Assembly: GCA_017434885.1 (NCBI GenBank) | Contig: JAFSGE010000057.1 | Location: 30,417-94,416 of the forward strand | DNA length: 64,000 nucleotides | Direction of reading: 5' to 3' | From: Lachnospiraceae bacterium | GTDB lineage: Bacteria > Bacillota > Clostridia > Lachnospirales > Lachnospiraceae | Part shown: piece by piece, positions 37,133 to 45,521 of the stretch | Layout of the letters: each line of letters opens with the position of its first letter | Position numbering within the stretch: position 1 is the first letter of the stretch | Notes under the pieces: generated by a model | What the model was told of the DNA's origin: nothing | The model's input: only the letters and a program-made list of their open reading frames with translations | The model's database searches: none | Program-made: the position numbers and the translations under genes

Positions 37133-37802
37133 TGGCAGCACCTACTATCTTTCCGTCCTCAATCCGGACAATTCTGTCTGCCATTTGTGCGATTTCTTCA
37201 TTGTGAGTAATCATAACAATGGTCTGTCCAAACCTTTCACTGCTAACCTTTAATAAACCAAGAACATCCTGGCTGGTTCTGCTGTCCAAATTCCCGGTAG
37301 GCTCGTCTGCAAGAATAATTGCCGGTTTACTTGCCAAAGCTCTGGCAATTGCCACCCTCTGCTGCTGACCGCCCGATAAATTGACAGAAAGATTTTTTAG
37401 CTTGCTTTCAAGTCCCAGTGTCTCAACAATTTCCCTAATATACGCTTCATCCGGCAAATTCCCGTCAAGCCCGATTGGCAGGATAATGTTTTCATATACA
37501 TTCATTGTCGGAAGTAAATTATATTGTTGAAATACAAAACCGATTTTTCTTCTTCTAAAAATAGTCAGTTCTTCATCCTTTAACGCAAAAATGTTTTTAC
37601 CATCCACATAAACTTCTCCTGATGTAGGTCTGTCTAAGCCTCCCAACATATGTAACAAAGTGGATTTCCCACTTCCCGATGTTCCCACAACAGCAACAAA
37701 TTCTCCATTTTGCACCTGCAGATTCACACCATCCAACGCTTTTACTAAGGTCTCCCCACTCCCATAATTTTTTCTAAGATTTCTTGTTTCCAGAATCACC
37801 AT
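37125..37802 (-). CDS. ABC transporter ATP-binding protein (MacB/LolD type)
   Basis: 225 residues from ATG at 37802 (AGGA upstream; longer frame ignored). Walker A GTSGSGKST (40-48), Q-loop QQYNLLPTMNVYEN, signature LSGGQQQRVAIARAL, Walker B IILADEPTGNLDS, and the H-loop THNEEIA. This is the small ATPase class that works with FtsX permeases. The gene for that permease overlaps its 3' end. Confidence 0.95.
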   Translation of the reverse strand: MVILETRNLRKNYGSGETLVKALDGVNLQVQNGEFVAVVGTSGSGKSTLLHMLGGLDRPTSGEVYVDGKNIFALKDEELTIFRRRKIGFVFQQYNLLPTMNVYENIILPIGLDGNLPDEAYIREIVETLGLESKLKNLSVNLSGGQQQRVAIARALASKPAIILADEPTGNLDSRTSQDVLGLLKVSSERFGQTIVMITHNEEIAQMADRIVRIEDGKIVGAAND

Positions 37803-37885
37803 TTCATTTCCTTTCCCAGGCCTTGCCAATCTTAATCAGAAAACCAAACGACACCACACATTGCGAGCCGTCTTATTGAACAAAA

Positions 37886-37917
37886 GTCTGTATCGCATTT
37901 CTACAATACAGACTATA
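37886..37917 (-). promoter_or_regulatory. Inverted repeat at the -10 region between two-component and ABC genes
   Basis: Perfect 8-bp arms GTCTGTAT (37886-37893) and ATACAGAC (37906-37913), followed on the minus strand by UUUUGUU, so it could be a terminator of the kinase gene. A TATAGT -10-like box (37912-37917) touches it, with no good -35, so it could equally be an operator at a regulated promoter for the ABC genes. Confidence 0.45.
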
Positions 37918-37978
37918 CACTGTCATTCTTTCCTGATTCTTTCCAAAGCAACAATAATTCTTACATTTTTGAAAGATT

Positions 37979-38824
37979 TTATGTAACCGTTCTTAAAAAA
38001 ACGGAAAACATGGCTCCTTCACCTATTCGGGAGGCTACCTTAATATAGCCTCCTTGCCCGGAAATGATTTCCCGTGCAAGGTATAATCCAAGTCCTACTC
38101 CTTCTTCCTGCTGAGTCTGCTCAGACTTATAAAATCTGCCGAAAATCTTTGGAACTTCTTCTTCAGCAATACCAATACCATTATCTTTAACATCAATCCT
38201 TACAAACAACTGATATTCACTGACCCTGACATCTATCCGTCCGCCTGCCGGTGTATATTTCACCGCATTATCCAAAATATTTAAGACAGCTTCGCTGGTC
38301 CATTTCATATCAAAAAGGGCATGGCAATCTGTTGTATCCACTTTTATTTCAACGTTTTTATTTTGAGCTTTCTGCTCTGCCTGAAGCACAACCTGTTTCA
38401 GCATTTTTTTCACAGAATTTTCTATGGGAATTGTCTGTATCACACCGCTCTCCAGTCTCGCGGCTTTTACCATGTCCTGTATTAAGAAAGACAACTTTTC
38501 TGCTTGTAAATGAATTGCAGCAACCATTTCCTCATTTGCAGTTCCATTGCTGTTTTCTGCAAGTAGTTCCGAATATAGTAACAAATTGGCAATCGGCGTT
38601 TTGGTTTGGTGGGAAATATCAGATATCAGTTCATGAACCCGCTCTTTTTCTTCCTGCAGTTGCTTTTTGCCAAGTTGATTCATCGCCAGATATTTTGCCA
38701 TTTTTGTTTCAAGTGCAGACATTTTTGTTTCATCATAAACAGCCTCTATCTCATCTCCGGCAATCGCGTGGTCAAGCATTACATTCAGTCGGTTCATTAT
38801 TTTATCTGCACTCCACAAATTCAT
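37979..38824 (-). CDS. Soluble sensor histidine kinase
   Basis: 281 residues, ATG at 38824 with GGAGGA upstream. The dimerisation/phospho-acceptor box ELISDISHQTKTPIANLL has His72; ATPase boxes are LDNAVKYTPAGG (N), VKDNGIGIAEEEVPKIF (G1) and GVGLGLYLAREI (G2). There is no membrane helix or sensor domain; the first 70 residues are helical. It therefore probably takes its signal from a partner such as the FtsX permease. It forms a pair with the regulator 3 bases upstream. Confidence 0.92.
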   Translation of the reverse strand: MNLWSADKIMNRLNVMLDHAIAGDEIEAVYDETKMSALETKMAKYLAMNQLGKKQLQEEKERVHELISDISHQTKTPIANLLLYSELLAENSNGTANEEMVAAIHLQAEKLSFLIQDMVKAARLESGVIQTIPIENSVKKMLKQVVLQAEQKAQNKNVEIKVDTTDCHALFDMKWTSEAVLNILDNAVKYTPAGGRIDVRVSEYQLFVRIDVKDNGIGIAEEEVPKIFGRFYKSEQTQQEEGVGLGLYLAREIISGQGGYIKVASRIGEGAMFSVFLRTVT

Positions 38825-38827
38825 ATC

Positions 38828-39499
38828 CTATTCCTCCCACTGATATCCGATTCCATATACTGTTTTTATATGCTGCGGTTTCGACGGCATTTTTTCTATT
38901 TTATCCCGTAAACGTTTTATCGCCACAGACAATGCATTCTCATCCACATATTCAGCACCATCCGTCCATATCCGGTCTACCAGCACGCTTCTTTCTATTG
39001 TAATCCCCTTATTTTCTACCAGAATACGAAGTAATTTCTGCTCCGTTTTGCTAAGTTCGATTTGGTTTTTACCTACCCAATATTTCATTTCTTTGAAATC
39101 AAAGAAAAACCTGTCTGACCTGTATCCGGTATTTTCTTCTGTCGTAATACTTCTCAGTCTCGCATGCACACGCGCACGCAGTACTGCAAGGCTGAAAGGC
39201 TTTGTAATATAATCATCTGCACCCAGTTCTAACCCGGTAACAATGTCAATCTCCAAATCATTGGCTGTTAACAGTATCACCGGTATATTTGTTGTTTTTC
39301 TAAGTTCCCTCAAAAAATCCAAGCCGCTTCCGTCCGGCAGATTAATATCCAAAATAATAAGCGCTATATCGGATATGTCTGCTTTTCTTGTCTCTTTTAA
39401 GGCAAAGCACTGCAAAACGTTGTATTCCTCACTTTGCAAGGCAAGACGCACTCCGTTCGATAACGACCTATCATCTTCTATCAATAAAATATTTTTCAC
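38828..39499 (-). CDS. OmpR family response regulator
   Basis: 223 residues from GTG at 39499 (AGGTG five bases upstream). Receiver domain: acidic pair IEDD (8-10), phospho-Asp51 in ILDINLPDGSG, TAND, and Lys in ITKPFS. A winged-helix output domain fills the C-terminus (ERSVLVDRIWTDGAEYVDENALSVAIKRLRDKI). It probably controls the neighbouring ABC transporter, as is usual for this arrangement. Confidence 0.95.
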   Translation of the reverse strand: MKNILLIEDDRSLSNGVRLALQSEEYNVLQCFALKETRKADISDIALIILDINLPDGSGLDFLRELRKTTNIPVILLTANDLEIDIVTGLELGADDYITKPFSLAVLRARVHARLRSITTEENTGYRSDRFFFDFKEMKYWVGKNQIELSKTEQKLLRILVENKGITIERSVLVDRIWTDGAEYVDENALSVAIKRLRDKIEKMPSKPQHIKTVYGIGYQWEE

Positions 39500-39529
39500 T
39501 ATATCACCTGACTTCTGACATTTTGATTT

Positions 39530-40219
39530 CTAAGCTTTTTTCCGGCAGGTCTGCCACAAGCCCACAAGCATGAAAACAATTGCAATGATTTGCACTGTCA
39601 ATTTTATGTAGCCGGAAATACTATCCTGCATGATAAGCGCACAGGAATTCATCAGAAGTCCTATTGCCATTAACATAGAAATGTTTCTCTTCTTTGCAGC
39701 AGGAATGCCGCTCTGCTGTTCTTTCAGCCTGTCAATCGCTTCATTGGTTTTCACCGTTGCATTTAACATGGCAATTACAATCGCAAGAATCACTCCCGAA
39801 AAAGGAAGGGCAAATGCATTCCCTGCGCAGGCTGCCATCACTTCTATAAAAAAGCAAATCAGTTCCAAAATAGTCACTGCTTTCAGCATATTACGAATCT
39901 TGGTATAATGTTCAATTTGGGACTCTGCATCTGTATACAGTTCAAACGCTCCGTCCTTTGCATCTTTGCGAAGAATCACCCAATATCCCCAGTTCTGGAT
40001 AATTGTAACTCCCATGTCATTCATAAGTTCTCTGTATTCCTCTGTTACTCTGAAAAACTTTTCCCTGAAATCCACCTGATAAAGGTACTTGCCGGGTTCA
40101 CATTTCTCGAAGAAATATAATCCTGCAAAAAAACTCTGCATCGCCCATCCCTGCGCACACATTTCATTTAACCATGCTGTCTCAGCATCTTTATCAAAAT
40201 ATAATTTAAACTTAATCAT
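39530..40219 (-). CDS. DUF2812 membrane protein
   Basis: 229 residues, ATG at 40219 with GGAGG upstream, overlapping padR by 8 bases. The N-terminal ~90 residues are the soluble DUF2812 domain (FYFEKCEPGKYLYQVDF is close to its core). Then come four membrane helices in two hairpins (about 110-155 and 178-225). DUF2812 genes usually accompany PadR regulators, as here. Function is not established; a signal or stress sensor is possible. Confidence 0.85.
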   Translation of the reverse strand: MIKFKLYFDKDAETAWLNEMCAQGWAMQSFFAGLYFFEKCEPGKYLYQVDFREKFFRVTEEYRELMNDMGVTIIQNWGYWVILRKDAKDGAFELYTDAESQIEHYTKIRNMLKAVTILELICFFIEVMAACAGNAFALPFSGVILAIVIAMLNATVKTNEAIDRLKEQQSGIPAAKKRNISMLMAIGLLMNSCALIMQDSISGYIKLTVQIIAIVFMLVGLWQTCRKKA

Positions 40220-40538
40220 TATTTTTTCCTCCCATCATCTTTCCGTTTCTTACAAGCTCATTAAGGCGTGCCAGTTCTTTTTCAAATGCATTCTTACCTA
40301 AATCAGTAATCATATATTCCTTTTTCTTTCTTGACTGCGTATCCTGACTGTAAACTGTAATCCATCCACGCTTCTCAAGCGTTTGCAAAGCCCCGTACAA
40401 AGTTCCGGCACCGAGTACCACCCGTCCGTTTGTAATCTCCTCAACTTCCTGCGTGATACCATAGCCGTGATTGGGATTTCTCAGTGCTAGTAAAATATAA
40501 TAAAACGCTTCCGTCAATGGGGTATCTAATTCTGCCAT
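40212..40538 (-). CDS. PadR family transcriptional repressor
   Basis: 108 residues, ATG at 40538 with GGGAGG upstream. The winged helix is typical: LTEAFYYILLALRNPNHGYGITQEVEEITNGRVVLGAGTLYGALQTLEKRGWI, then the C-terminal helix for dimerisation. Such proteins repress their own operon until a ligand is bound. Here the promoter contains a matching palindrome. It heads the unit padR-DUF2812, with the two-component and ABC genes further down. Confidence 0.93.
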   Translation of the reverse strand: MAELDTPLTEAFYYILLALRNPNHGYGITQEVEEITNGRVVLGAGTLYGALQTLEKRGWITVYSQDTQSRKKKEYMITDLGKNAFEKELARLNELVRNGKMMGGKNND

Positions 40539-40563
40539 TTCGTCCTCCCTTCGCCGTTCGATA

Positions 40564-40619
40564 TATCGTCTCGCGATACGTTGTATTTATAATATATCAG
40601 CTCCCGATATATCTGTCAA
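40564..40619 (-). promoter_or_regulatory. padR promoter with two operator palindromes
   Basis: Minus strand -35 TTGACA (40614-40619, perfect), 17-base spacer, -10 TATATT (40591-40596). A palindrome ATATATC-7-GATATAT (40592-40612) covers the spacer and -10. A second, TATCG-5-CGATA (40564-40578), lies just downstream of the start site. This layout suits autorepression by PadR. Confidence 0.75.
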
Positions 40620-40640
40620 CGCTAAATTTGCAAAAAACAA

Positions 40641-40680
40641 AAAAAGACAGAATGCATTTTTATATGCACTCTGCCTTTTT
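40641..40680 (-). terminator. Terminator of the AraC/effector-domain unit
   Basis: A 16-base stem with two G-U-type mismatches (40641-40656 with 40665-40680). On the minus strand it is followed by a U-rich tract interrupted by one G. The plus strand also ends in six T, so it could work both ways. It starts 14 bases past the stop at 40694. Confidence 0.85.
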
Positions 40681-40693
40681 TGGGTACCATATG

Positions 40694-41044
40694 CTATCTG
40701 TAATACATAATTTGACAATTCCCTTCATCATCAAACATCTCTATCTCATACTGTAGTACGTCTTCCTTATAAATCTCACTATATAGTTCCCCAAGATTCT
40801 TCGTTTTTCCACAAACCGTTTGCCATCCCTCATCAGGCAAAGAAACCTCACAATTTGTACCATCTATCACACCGTCTTTGAGCCCAATTACATACTCTAT
40901 GGAATCATCCGACCAATGATAGCCAAGCCCTTTGAGATTAGACCGGCTATACCGGGCAGCCATTTCATCCCAAAAAGCACCTATTGTGACGTATTGCTTC
41001 TCATCTACTGTCGAAAAAACTTTACTGATACCTGTAAATTTCAT
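40694..41044 (-). CDS. Free-standing effector-binding (GyrI-like) domain protein
   Basis: 116 residues, ATG at 41044 with AGGA upstream, 8 bases after the AraC gene. It consists only of the small-molecule-binding fold found at the C-terminus of some AraC/MerR regulators (AFWDEMAAR early, GLGYHWSDDSIEYVIGLKDG in the middle, acidic GNCQIMYYR end). There is no DNA-binding part. It looks related to the C-terminal domain of the adjacent AraC protein, so it may bind the same ligand, sequester it, or inhibit the regulator. Confidence 0.7.
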   Translation of the reverse strand: MKFTGISKVFSTVDEKQYVTIGAFWDEMAARYSRSNLKGLGYHWSDDSIEYVIGLKDGVIDGTNCEVSLPDEGWQTVCGKTKNLGELYSEIYKEDVLQYEIEMFDDEGNCQIMYYR

Positions 41045-41052
41045 GTATCTTC

Positions 41053-41889
41053 CTACATTATTTTCTCAATCGGCAACCACAATTCGCAGTCACTTTCTCC
41101 GATATCCTCTTTGCAAGGAGGCATATACAATTCAATATTGTAATTGCCGCCAAGCTTGTAGTCCTTGCAATTCGGAAGCCATTCCTTCCACATCTTCGTG
41201 TTGGTATCCTGTAAATTCTTCATCTTACAGGGGAATACCGCCCAGGTTCCTGCAGGAATGGTTCTGGTCTCATATCCTTCCGGCACTTCCTCACAAGGCT
41301 TGTAATCATCCGCTATCAGATAATCAAACTCTGCACCATCAGAGTCCATACAAAGACCGTATTTTCCGCACACAACATTGCTTCCGCCGTCTTTCATGTG
41401 CTCATCCCAAAACTTAGGAATCTCCTGATAGGATGTCTCCATGTTAAAGCTTCTCTTTCTTCCCATTACCGTAAATGCTGCTTTTTCCTCAATTCGATAA
41501 TTCATCATCGTTCCGCCCTCCAGTGATAAAATGATTTTCAGCGGCGCATAATCGCGAATCTGCGCCCCCATTTCCTTTGCAGCCGACGGTGTGATTCCAT
41601 GAAACTTGGTGAATGCTCTTGCAAAGCTGTCCGGAGAATCGTAACCATACTTCAGTGCCACATCAATTACCTTTGCATCACTGCCTGCAAGTTCTCTTGC
41701 CGCCAAGGCCATTCTTCTGTTGCGGATGTACTCTGCCACACTGAACCCACACAGCACCGCAAAAATACGCTGAAAATGATATTCAGATACATATGCAACC
41801 TCTGCAACATCCTTTATCCGAATGTCTTCGGTCAAATTCTCCTCAATATAACTGATAGCATTTTGCAATCCTTCTGTCCAACTACTCAT
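41053..41889 (-). CDS. AraC family regulator with effector-binding domain
   Basis: 278 residues, ATG at 41889 with GGAGGGG upstream. The N-terminal ~105 residues are the two helix-turn-helix units (IRIKDVAEVAYVSEYHFQRIFAVL, VIDVALKYGYDSPDSFARAFTKFHGITPS), and the C-terminal ~150 residues are the GyrI-like effector domain (EIPKFWDEHMKDG, RTIPAGTWAVFPC, IELYMPP). This is the Rob/BltR-like layout, often linked to drug or amphipathic ligand sensing. A second effector-domain gene follows. Confidence 0.92.
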   Translation of the reverse strand: MSSWTEGLQNAISYIEENLTEDIRIKDVAEVAYVSEYHFQRIFAVLCGFSVAEYIRNRRMALAARELAGSDAKVIDVALKYGYDSPDSFARAFTKFHGITPSAAKEMGAQIRDYAPLKIILSLEGGTMMNYRIEEKAAFTVMGRKRSFNMETSYQEIPKFWDEHMKDGGSNVVCGKYGLCMDSDGAEFDYLIADDYKPCEEVPEGYETRTIPAGTWAVFPCKMKNLQDTNTKMWKEWLPNCKDYKLGGNYNIELYMPPCKEDIGESDCELWLPIEKIM

Positions 41890-41985
41890 GTTTTACCCCT
41901 CCGTTTCGGCTGTAAGTAAATGATAACAACATCAAAGAAAGACTTCCCGACTTTTCTTGCTTACAGTTGTTGGGTATCTCATTAA

Positions 41986-42384
41986 TTAAATTTCAGTTTC
42001 CTGCAATTTCACAACTTTGCGCTCTGTCTCAGCCGCCAATTCATCGGCATACTCCTGCATCCCTGCAATCTCCTTCTTCATGCGCGGATATGTAGTAATA
42101 TCTTTGTAAATAAAATAGAATGCGCAAAGAAACAAAAATACTGCCAAACCGTTGGAAAAAACCTGTGAAACACCAATTAACGGTAACGCCTTATAAATCG
42201 TTGCACCACTGCCGACAAGTGAAACAATGGTGCGCAGATATGCCAGATGGGTCTGTTCCACTGCAAGTTTGCTGTTGGTAAAAGCAAGCTCTGTTCTGAT
42301 TTTGGAAAACTCCGTCCGCTCTACCGCAAGATGATTTTGATTGTATGCCAACGCTCTTTTTATGTTCTCTTTTTTCTCGCCCAT
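41986..42384 (-). CDS. DUF202 membrane protein (YidH-like)
   Basis: 132 residues, ATG at 42384 with GAGGA upstream. The N-terminal ~55 residues are helical with RTELAFTNSKLAVEQTHLAYLRTI, the DUF202 hallmark, and then two membrane helices (about 56-75 and 80-100) and a charged tail. Function unknown. It lies 34 bases after an uncharacterised membrane protein gene and is probably co-transcribed. Confidence 0.8.
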   Translation of the reverse strand: MGEKKENIKRALAYNQNHLAVERTEFSKIRTELAFTNSKLAVEQTHLAYLRTIVSLVGSGATIYKALPLIGVSQVFSNGLAVFLFLCAFYFIYKDITTYPRMKKEIAGMQEYADELAAETERKVVKLQETEI

Positions 42385-42418
42385 AAGTCCTCTTTCCTAT
42401 CATAAAATAGTTACTCTT

Positions 42419-43105
42419 TTACAAAATAAACATAACGCACAATGCCACATAAGTCCACTTTATATTGCGGTTCAGCAACAGATAAACCACACCGAAGCAA
42501 AAACCGCCAAATGCTGTATAAAGTCCTGCTGCCAAGGTCCCCTTGGTAAGCCAGTGTGCCATTCCCCATGTCAATGCCACCACGATACCACCATAAGGAA
42601 TATTTACTCTTTTAAACCATATCTCACATGCTTTCTGCCCATATACAATAATCAGCATGAACAAAATCACTTCAAACAAATAATAAATATATTGAAAAGT
42701 AAATTTAAGTGCGCCCAAACGCTGAAATTCCATAAGCAGCTTACTTCCGCCCCAATCCAGATATGTACTACTTAAACAAATAAACGCACAGCCAAGCGTA
42801 GCCACCCACTGCCACAGCTTAATCGGCTTGCTTTTTTCAAATAAATTAAATCCATAATCTTTCCCAGCTGATTTCACCGTATACCACGCAACAAGTCCCC
42901 ATGTAATGCAGGTAATGATCCAGTGCAAAATTGTCTGCCATGTCACCCATTCCTTCATCTCACAGCCATACAGCATCGGCTCCAAAAGAAATGCATACAA
43001 TGCCTCCAAGCCAAGACCACCAAATGCGGTTAGTGCCAGCCAGATAAAATCCATCCCTTTTACTTTCTTTTCTGATACGCTGCCATTTTTATTCTTATCC
43101 CTCAT
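42419..43105 (-). CDS. Multi-spanning membrane protein of unknown function
   Basis: 228 residues, ATG at 43105 with AAGGAG upstream. About seven membrane helices. TWGMAHWLTKG in the sixth helix region resembles the His-bearing helix of CPBP (Abi) proteins, but the EExxxR box is absent, so protease function is doubtful. It is preceded by phased repeats that may be LytTR targets. The DUF202 gene follows. Confidence 0.6.
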   Translation of the reverse strand: MRDKNKNGSVSEKKVKGMDFIWLALTAFGGLGLEALYAFLLEPMLYGCEMKEWVTWQTILHWIITCITWGLVAWYTVKSAGKDYGFNLFEKSKPIKLWQWVATLGCAFICLSSTYLDWGGSKLLMEFQRLGALKFTFQYIYYLFEVILFMLIIVYGQKACEIWFKRVNIPYGGIVVALTWGMAHWLTKGTLAAGLYTAFGGFCFGVVYLLLNRNIKWTYVALCVMFIL

Positions 43106-43194
43106 CTTAATATTCTCCTTTAGCCTTTCTATTTGTCACCTTAACATTTCAGAACATCCTTTATCAATTGTTCTGCTGTTCCTGACCTGACCTA

Positions 43195-43264
43195 AGAATA
43201 TCATATGAAAAAACATTTGCAAGATGAGTCTGTCTAAGTTGCAACAGAGCATGCTTAAGATGCA
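43195..43264 (-). promoter_or_regulatory. Putative LytTR-activated promoter
   Basis: Minus strand -35 TTGCAA (43217-43222), 16-base spacer, -10 TATTCT (43195-43200). Immediately upstream are direct repeats TAAGTTGCA (43235-43243) and TAAGATGCA (43256-43264) spaced 21 bases, two helical turns, like the paired sites of LytTR proteins. It sits between the LytTR/DUF3021 genes and the membrane-protein gene. Confidence 0.5.
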
Positions 43265-43277
43265 ATAAATTGCTTTT

Positions 43278-43712
43278 TTACATCTTCTTTTTATCCTCTC
43301 CCGGCACATTGATTTCCTGCAGTAATGCATTTGCCTTCTTTATTTCCCAGAAAAAAGAAATATAATACATTCCTGCCAAAACTACATACGGTATAGTAAC
43401 TGTCCAAAACATATCCCTATAACCATCCGGACTTACTTCCGTAAAAAAGTCACCCAGCCAAATACCACCCATCACGCAGGAAATCAACACCACATACTGC
43501 AGAATCATCACAAAAATCACCGGCATATTCTGCATATACTTATGAATGCTAAGAATCAATGTTGCTAATACCGTTATCCCAAGCATTGTCAAAATATTTT
43601 CTACATAGTAGGCATCCCGATGCCCTGTAACACCTTCCAAAAGCACTTTCCCTATCAAAAGGCAGGTAAATACCTCACAGGATATGGACCAAAAATTATG
43701 TCTGGATATCAT
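43278..43712 (-). CDS. DUF3021 membrane protein
   Basis: 144 residues, ATG at 43712 overlapping the LytTR stop by four bases. Four membrane helices (about 12-27, 37-55, 64-84, 101-120) and a charged C-terminus. DUF3021 proteins are regular partners of LytTR regulators and often act as membrane inhibitors of them; here that is inference from the overlap. Confidence 0.85.
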   Translation of the reverse strand: MISRHNFWSISCEVFTCLLIGKVLLEGVTGHRDAYYVENILTMLGITVLATLILSIHKYMQNMPVIFVMILQYVVLISCVMGGIWLGDFFTEVSPDGYRDMFWTVTIPYVVLAGMYYISFFWEIKKANALLQEINVPGEDKKKM

Positions 43713-44167
43713 TTGCCCCCCTCCATTCTACTGCATTTTAACTGCTTATAAAAATCATTCCGATAGCTTCTGCTCATAACAATCATTTCTTCATTGAGCA
43801 GCACCAGTCTCATTCGCATATTCAAGTCTGCTTCTATCCGCTTTACTTTATGAATATTTACTACCATGGATTTGCTGATTCTCACAAAGCCATGTGCCTC
43901 ATACCGCTCTGTCAGCTCTGCCAGTCCTTCTTCCAGTTTCCACACTTCCTGCCGCAGGTAAGCATAGCATTTGCGGTCTACAATTTCACAATAGTAAATA
44001 TCATCCGGCTTTATCAGACAACTTTCCGTTTCATTTCTACCCATGAGCACATCTTTTGATTCCAAATAATTGATAAAATCCTGTGTTTCCTTATTGATAT
44101 TTTTGTAATGAATTTCCAAATAATTTTCCCCAAGTCCGGGTTCATAGGTTTTTGTCCATTTCATCAT
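43709..44167 (-). CDS. LytTR family DNA-binding regulator
   Basis: 152 residues. No receiver domain. The N-terminal ~50 residues are small and helical; the LytTR domain runs from ~50 to 148 (IKPDDIYYCEIVDRKCYAYL, YEAHGFVRISKSMVVNIHKVKRIE, VMSRSYRNDFYKQL). Start and stop overlap the neighbouring genes by four bases each, so GNAT-LytTR-DUF3021 is a translationally coupled operon. Confidence 0.92.
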   Translation of the reverse strand: MMKWTKTYEPGLGENYLEIHYKNINKETQDFINYLESKDVLMGRNETESCLIKPDDIYYCEIVDRKCYAYLRQEVWKLEEGLAELTERYEAHGFVRISKSMVVNIHKVKRIEADLNMRMRLVLLNEEMIVMSRSYRNDFYKQLKCSRMEGGK

Positions 44168-44700
44168 TGTTGCTGTACCAGTTTCATTTCATCTTCCATT
44201 TTTACAAATCCATACTTTACATACAAGGGTCGTCCCATATCGGTTGCTTCCAAAGCAATTTGCGACACGCCCCTTTTCTTTGCCTCGTTTACAAGTAAAT
44301 CCAATGTATGAAACGCTATCCCTTTTCTACGATGCTCCGATGCGGTGTACATATTCATGATATAAGCCTTTTTACCACTAGGATTATGATAGGTTGGCAT
44401 TACCTGATAAAAGCTTACACCACCGGCTCCGACAAATGTTTTATCATTATACACCAGATATGCAATATGCTCTCCTGACTCCAATGCTCTGCTATAATAG
44501 GCATGCGATTCACGTTCCACCAAGGACATATCTGTATTCTCAGACAGCTTATTTGCCGCACGCAGAACAATTATTCTTGTTCTTACCAATTCATTGATAT
44601 CTTCTATCGTTGCTCTCTTGTATTCAAAAGAATTATCATTGTTTTGATTCGACACCGATAAGTATTCATCCGATGCATCCTTAATAATCATTTTTTTCAT
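44164..44700 (-). CDS. GNAT N-acetyltransferase
   Basis: 178 residues, ATG at 44700 with GGGGAG upstream. Acetyl-CoA-binding motif A YTASEHRRKGIAFHTLDLLVNEAKKRG is clear, followed by LEATDMGRPLYVKYGFVKM (motif B). Substrate unknown. First gene of the LytTR operon, overlapping it by four bases, so its activity may be part of that circuit. Confidence 0.88.
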   Translation of the reverse strand: MKKMIIKDASDEYLSVSNQNNDNSFEYKRATIEDINELVRTRIIVLRAANKLSENTDMSLVERESHAYYSRALESGEHIAYLVYNDKTFVGAGGVSFYQVMPTYHNPSGKKAYIMNMYTASEHRRKGIAFHTLDLLVNEAKKRGVSQIALEATDMGRPLYVKYGFVKMEDEMKLVQQQ

Positions 44701-44712
44701 GCTTTGACTCCC

Positions 44713-45453
44713 CTATCCTGTTATTTCGTACGCTGTATACTCATGGTCAAAATGATATCCCAGCTTTTCAGCCAAAGCCACAGACCACTTATTCTGCGCA
44801 TCCCAGCTTGGATATAAGCCTCTTTTCAGACACTCTAAAATAAGCTTCGCCCCGCATGCATATGCCAGACCTTTTCTTCTGTGGTCCTCTCTCGTATCAA
44901 TCTCTATTTCGATTCCTTCCTTGTATCTGCTGTAGGATGATGCACCTGCGACCAATTCTTTGTCTTTCAGAACCACAACGCCCAATCCCAGTTTTTTATA
45001 TGTATCATAATCCTTAAATTGAGATACCAAATCATTCGCCCACCCGGCATTTTTGCACAAACGATATTCATGCTCCTCTAATAACTTTATTTCATAGCCT
45101 TCCGGCAACTCCAAAACTGCTTTCTCCAATTTACATACATCAAAAATATCGTTTTCTTTTTTGATTGCATATCTTGTAACTTTCCTGGCTTTATTGCCAT
45201 AGCAGCTTTCAATCATTTCTCCCCATTCTTCATTTTGCGGAACCATGATCAAAAATTCCTTCTCACAATCTTCCTTCTTAAACATGACTAATTCTTCACT
45301 CGGCTTTCCCGCAAAGAAGGCAAAATCTCCCAAAATTGTCATTGCGGCATCCTCATCAGAATTGGTTCGGACGTCACCCATCACGCCTTGCAGACAGGAC
45401 CATATGATGGTTTCATTCCAATCCTGAAACAGTTCCTTTATGTTCTCTTTCAC
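44713..45453 (-). CDS. GNAT acetyltransferase (ZmaR-like)
   Basis: 246 residues from GTG at 45453 with AAAGGA ten bases upstream. The acetyl-CoA motif REDHRRKGLAYACGAKLILECLKRG is in the last third, followed by YPSWDAQNKWSVALAEKLGYHFDHEYTAYEI. The N-terminal two thirds resemble the long GNAT family that includes zwittermicin-resistance acetyltransferase. It ends 12 bases before the next GNAT gene. Substrate unknown. Confidence 0.85.
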   Translation of the reverse strand: MKENIKELFQDWNETIIWSCLQGVMGDVRTNSDEDAAMTILGDFAFFAGKPSEELVMFKKEDCEKEFLIMVPQNEEWGEMIESCYGNKARKVTRYAIKKENDIFDVCKLEKAVLELPEGYEIKLLEEHEYRLCKNAGWANDLVSQFKDYDTYKKLGLGVVVLKDKELVAGASSYSRYKEGIEIEIDTREDHRRKGLAYACGAKLILECLKRGLYPSWDAQNKWSVALAEKLGYHFDHEYTAYEITG

Positions 45454-45521
45454 TTCAAATCAATCCTTTCCGCTCCCCCAAAAGTGGTATTTTACGGTAG
45501 TCAAACACCTTTCTTGTATTA

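Noticed and set aside
42419-43105. CPBP protease
   Set aside because: Only one His-containing helix resembles the family; the essential Glu-Glu-x-x-x-Arg box is missing.
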